NCBI GenBank assembly: GCA_039000515.1
Contig: JBCFYV010000024.1
Location: 18,597,541 to 18,661,540 of the forward strand
DNA: 64,000 nucleotides
Source of the DNA: Timema cristinae
Taxonomy: Eukaryota > Arthropoda > Insecta > Phasmatodea > Timematidae
Direction of reading: 5' to 3'
Shown here piece after piece: positions 60,845 through 64,000 of this stretch. The notes under the pieces were generated by a model. The model was not told the DNA's origin. It saw nothing but the letters and a program-made list of their open reading frames with translations, and searched no databases. The stretch's first letter is position 1, and the number at the start of each line of letters is the position of its first letter. The translations under genes were made by a program, and so were the position numbers.

Positions 60845-62740
60845 GTGAATGAAACATTTAATAGTACTATGTTTACACAAATGAGTCCAAGCAAAGAATC
60901 TTCAATGTCAGTCAGTGTCAATGCAGAGAGTGAGATGATAAGCCAGCTGAAAGAAAATTTTACATCAACATCAGATAGAAATATTAAGGTCCGGTTACTA
61001 ACAGTGTTACCTAAAAGTTGGAGTTTGGGTAAAATTCAGCGGGAGTTTGGAGTAATAAATTACAAGGCAAGAAAGGCAAGAGAGCTTGTGAAATAAAAAG
61101 GTGTTGTCATCAGCTAATCCAAAACCAGGAAAAAGCTTACCTAAAGAAAATGTGAACATAATTGAACAATTTTATTGTGGTAATGCTGTAAGCAGAATTA
61201 TGCCTGGAAAAAATGACTTTGTTTCAATGAAAATCGTTGGGAACAGGTGTCATGTTCAAAAAAGACTCCTAATATGTACTTTTAAAGAGGATTACATGTT
61301 GTTCAAAGATAATCCAGAAATTACCGTGGGATTCTCCAAATTTGTTGATGTACTACCTAAGAACTGTGTATTCCCAGGATCAAGTGGTACACACAATGTA
61401 TGTGTATGTACACATCACCAGAATGTGAAGCTTATGATCAGTGGGTGCAGGATCAAGAAACTGATTGCAGAAGAAGATATGCCAATTTCTGATTACAAAA
61501 ATTGTTTATCCAAAGTAATTTGTAATCCGCCTTTAACAAAGTGTTAATTCAGAAACTGTGAATTTTGTCCAGGGTATAGTGAATTACACAAAAAGTTAGA
61601 AAATATTTATGATAGTAGCTTTGGTGACATGATAATATATAAGCAGTGGGTCACAGTCAACTGTTCAAACTTGGAAACCGTTTCAAAACGGGTGGATGAA
61701 TTCTTGGATTCCCTATTTTAAAAACTTAAAAGTCTTCTAAATCATTCTTTCATTGCTTAAGAGAAAGCTAATTTATTTTCTGAGAAGAAAAAATCCATGC
61801 AAGAGGCTGAGTATTTAGTGGTTTGGGACTTCATAAAATTCCTCATTTGTTCTTCAGGACTCAGTACAAGGGTTCCATTGGAACAACACACAATCCACAA
61901 TTCATCTATTTATTTATTATTTAAACTCATCAGAAGAACCACATACTGTTAAACATGCAAGTTTTGTGATAATCTCAGAGTGCCTTCAGCATGATACAAC
62001 AGCAGTGTATACATTTCATAGAAAGCTGATCAAATTCCATAACACTACTTTTTCGCCACCAAAAAAAAAAATATCTTTCAGATGGAGCAGCATCACAGTA
62101 TAAAAATCGCCAAAACTTTACAAATTTGAGTTTACATCACCGAGACTTTAGATGCAAGGCAGAGTGGCACTTCTTTGCCACATCACATGGTAAAAATGCT
62201 TGTGATGGTGTAGGAGGAACTGTAAAGTGTCTTCTTGCTAGAGCCAGTTTACATAAACCCTATGCAGAGCAAATAATGACACCAAGAAAGATATATGTAT
62301 GGGAAAGTAACAATATAGAAGGAATGACATTCATGTTTGTGACAATAGAAGAATATGAAAATGTACATATATTTTTGCAGGAGAGATTAGCAAACTCTAG
62401 ATACATTCCTGGAACATAGAAGCTTCACTGAATCATTCCATTGCAATCAGGAAAACTGATAACAAAGGTTTATTCTTCAGCAGAGGAGTCAAAACTTGAA
62501 AGTATCACACAAGTCAAAGGACAGCTAGAAATAGATTAAATATGTGGATTTGTTACTTGCGCATATGATAAACACTGGTTGGGATGTGTTATCTATGTGA
62601 ATGAAAACACTGATGAACTTAAAATCAGTTTTCTACACCCACATGGACCAACTCCATCATTTGTTTACCCACAAGTTCCTGACATTTTAGTAGTGCATGT
62701 GTCATCAGTTCTTACAAAAGTTTATTATCTTTAGTAATAT
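60845..62740 (+). pseudogene. Transposon-encoded protein, probable transposase, degenerate
   Basis: Pieces in order: an N-terminal frame (60845-61096; LPKSWSLGKIQREFGVINYK, HTH-like); 61101-61547 with VGFSKFVDVLPKNCVFPGSS followed by GTHNVCVCTHHQNVKLMI; CEFCPGYSEL and YKQWVTVNCSNLETVSKRVD (about 61560-61700); EYLVVWDF (about 61810); SDGAASQYKNRQNF (about 62079-62120); the 97-codon frame 62126-62419 with AEWHFFATSHGKNACDGVGG and IYVWESN; and a C-terminal domain AYDKHWLGCVIYV, then FLHPHGPTPSF (about 62560-62660). I know this order from repetitive, unannotated proteins of arthropods and cnidarians. Conserved D/E residues in SDGAAS and CDGVGG are candidate catalytic sites. Several frameshifts and stops. 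Confidence 0.6.
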
Positions 62741-63312
62741 ATTTGTATGTCTAATTAATATTACATTTAAATAACATTTTATCTTTTTGTAAATTAACTT
62801 CAAAGAATAATGGAGCAAACTTGTGTGACGTAAGGAAATTCCTGTTTTACTGAATCTAACATAACTACAGAACCCATTTGCATCCCATCTTCAAAAGTTA
62901 AATAGTTAATAAGTAATAGTATACATTCAACATATATTTTTTTGAAAGAATAAAAAAACGTTTTTGAGAAAATGGCCTACAAAATGTTTATCATAATTTT
63001 TTTTTTTTTGTTTTTTTCTTGATAAAGTCATGTAAAATCTCATATGAAAGAGCTATTCAAGACCTTTTCAAAAACCCTTGAATCACTTCTATAGTTGCCC
63101 AAATTACTGAAATATTCAATGTTAAAATTAACCAGATGCTGACAAAATTTGTTGAAATCACAAATTTTGCACCTCTATAACTTCATAAATAAAAACAATA
63201 TGGACATGAAATTTTACATAGGCATTTATCTCAAATGGTTCTTTCAATATGCCAGATTAAAAAAAAAAATTAGGTTGAGGACCTTGTTGACTTGACATGG
63301 TGGAATGACCCA

Positions 63313-63400
63313 CATAAGTGAGAGCAAGAAAATTTGCAAAGAATGAGAGGACACTTAGGAACATGTAAAAGATACAATGTAACAAGATGGTGGATTGTGA
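63313..63400 (+). repeat. R1 repeat, right half
   Basis: GCAAAGAATGAGAGGACACT and GGAACATGTAAAAGATAC follow where the reference copy has AAAGAATGATATGACACTTA, resuming the repeat cut at 60452. Confidence 0.7.
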
Positions 63401-63525
63401 GTAACTGGTCACCTTTCGCTCGTGCTTTCAAACTTTATTAAAGCAGGTGCTTAGTGGAGTTTAATACCCTAAACACATTTAAAGTCTAATATAATTCATT
63501 CTAAATCTGATTTTTTTTTCTGTTT

Positions 63526-63960
63526 GTGAATGCGCCTTTGTTTACAATAGAAGAATTAATTGAATACATTTTGTTTTGTTTGCCGATACAACATGACCAA
63601 GAAGACAAACTTTCTAGCTTAGTGCAAGAGCAGGTAAAGGAAGCGCTACAATCAAAGGATGTATTAAATAATCTAGTGGCTACTATCACTGAATCAGTGA
63701 TCCATACAGTAGTGAAAGAACTGAAAGATCTACTTGATTTTAACATGGATGAAATCAAGAAGCTGAGAGAAAAAATTAAGAAACGAGATGCTGATCTTAA
63801 TCAGCTAAAGCGTGAACTTGTCCTTTCGAAAGACAAATTGGAACAATACCACAGACGATCCAACCTGAGATTTTTTGGTATTTCTGAAAACACCTATGAC
63901 TTTTTTATATTTGTTTTATCCCTATTTTAATTTTGTAACTTTCAGAATTTTTTTTTGTTT
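63526..63960 (+). pseudogene. Non-LTR ORF1-like coiled-coil protein, interrupted or running off the window
   Basis: The 134-codon frame has an acidic/helical N-terminus, a coiled coil (about residues 78-108, heptad-like MDEIKKLREKIKKRDADLNQ then LKRELVLSKDKL) and EQYHRRSNLRFFGISE, the junction seen in ORF1 proteins of several non-LTR elements (EdYSRRnnLRi.GIPE). After SENT the frame is lost in an A/T-rich stretch; from about 63965 VEHDSMICVLL could resume the family sequence, so there is a short insertion or a spliced intron. The right edge cuts the rest. Confidence 0.6.
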
Positions 63961-64000
63961 TTAGTGTAGAACATGATTCAATGATCTGTGTTTTACTCAT

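Larger units (their letters stand above)
60453..63312 (+). mobile_element. Decayed DNA transposon of unassigned superfamily
   Basis: Ends TGGGTCATTCCACATCAAAT and, inverted, TGGGTCATTCCACCATGTCA, about 27 bp of imperfect terminal inverted repeat. It interrupts an R1 repeat copy, which gives independent evidence for the borders. The flanks show ACTT and ACAT, a possible mutated 4-bp duplication. The plus strand carries a broken protein (60845-62740). The ends and the 4-bp duplication are compatible with a Sola-like group, but I do not assert this. Confidence 0.82.

Noticed and set aside
60184..64000. First half of bromodomain 1 (WPF shelf of BD1)
   Set aside because: No WPF- or LNLP-like coding segment found on the minus strand; the exon must lie further right.

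Overview
The window is AT-rich animal nuclear DNA, most likely from an insect or another arthropod. There are no bacterial-style operons. Coding sequence comes in short exons with GT-AG borders, and the introns are packed with degenerate transposons (hAT, pogo/Tigger, Tc1/mariner, piggyBac, non-LTR, Penelope-like, tRNA-derived SINEs) plus one intact Ty1/copia element. I cannot fix the species.

One host gene dominates. A BET-family chromatin reader (fs(1)h in Drosophila, BRD2/3/4 in vertebrates) runs on the minus strand from at least 60183 down to 16810. Eleven exons can be placed to the base because every splice site and phase fits. They encode the second half of bromodomain 1, a Thr/Pro-rich linker, all of bromodomain 2, the Ser/Glu acidic stretch with its coiled coil, a Lys-rich block and the NET domain. 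The 5' exons (start codon and first half of bromodomain 1) lie beyond the right edge. Whatever follows the NET domain lies beyond the left edge or was not recognised in 1-16809.

Layout. 1-10900: transposon graveyard (a long inverted-repeat pair, hAT, hAT, Tigger and non-LTR remnants). 11390-11650: two tRNA-like SINE heads facing opposite ways. 15030-15560: Penelope-like RT remnant. 16810-17717: NET-domain and Lys-rich exons. 18305-23067: complete copia-type retrotransposon with identical LTRs and a perfect 5-bp target duplication, in a GC-AG intron. 23170-25210: non-autonomous elements around exon 9. 25880-28902: hAT-like and piggyBac remnants. 29170-36000: SINEs and dispersed repeats. 36638-36783: bromodomain 2 C-terminal exon. 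37547-39739 and 54656-56917: two closely related pogo/Tigger copies in opposite orientation, either side of exons 3-7. 40065-41510: non-LTR remnant. 46461-47448: internally deleted Tc1 element. 54054-58540: ZMYM1-like hAT element split by the second Tigger copy. 60453-63312: decayed DNA transposon of a superfamily I cannot name, inserted into an older repeat. 63526-64000: start of a non-LTR ORF1-like protein.

Best candidates for something new are the 60453-63312 element and its solo end at 45653, two SINE families sharing one 3' tail, the dispersed repeat here called R1 with its 45-bp-stem hairpin, and the inverted Tigger pair that could fold the BET pre-mRNA around exons 3-7.
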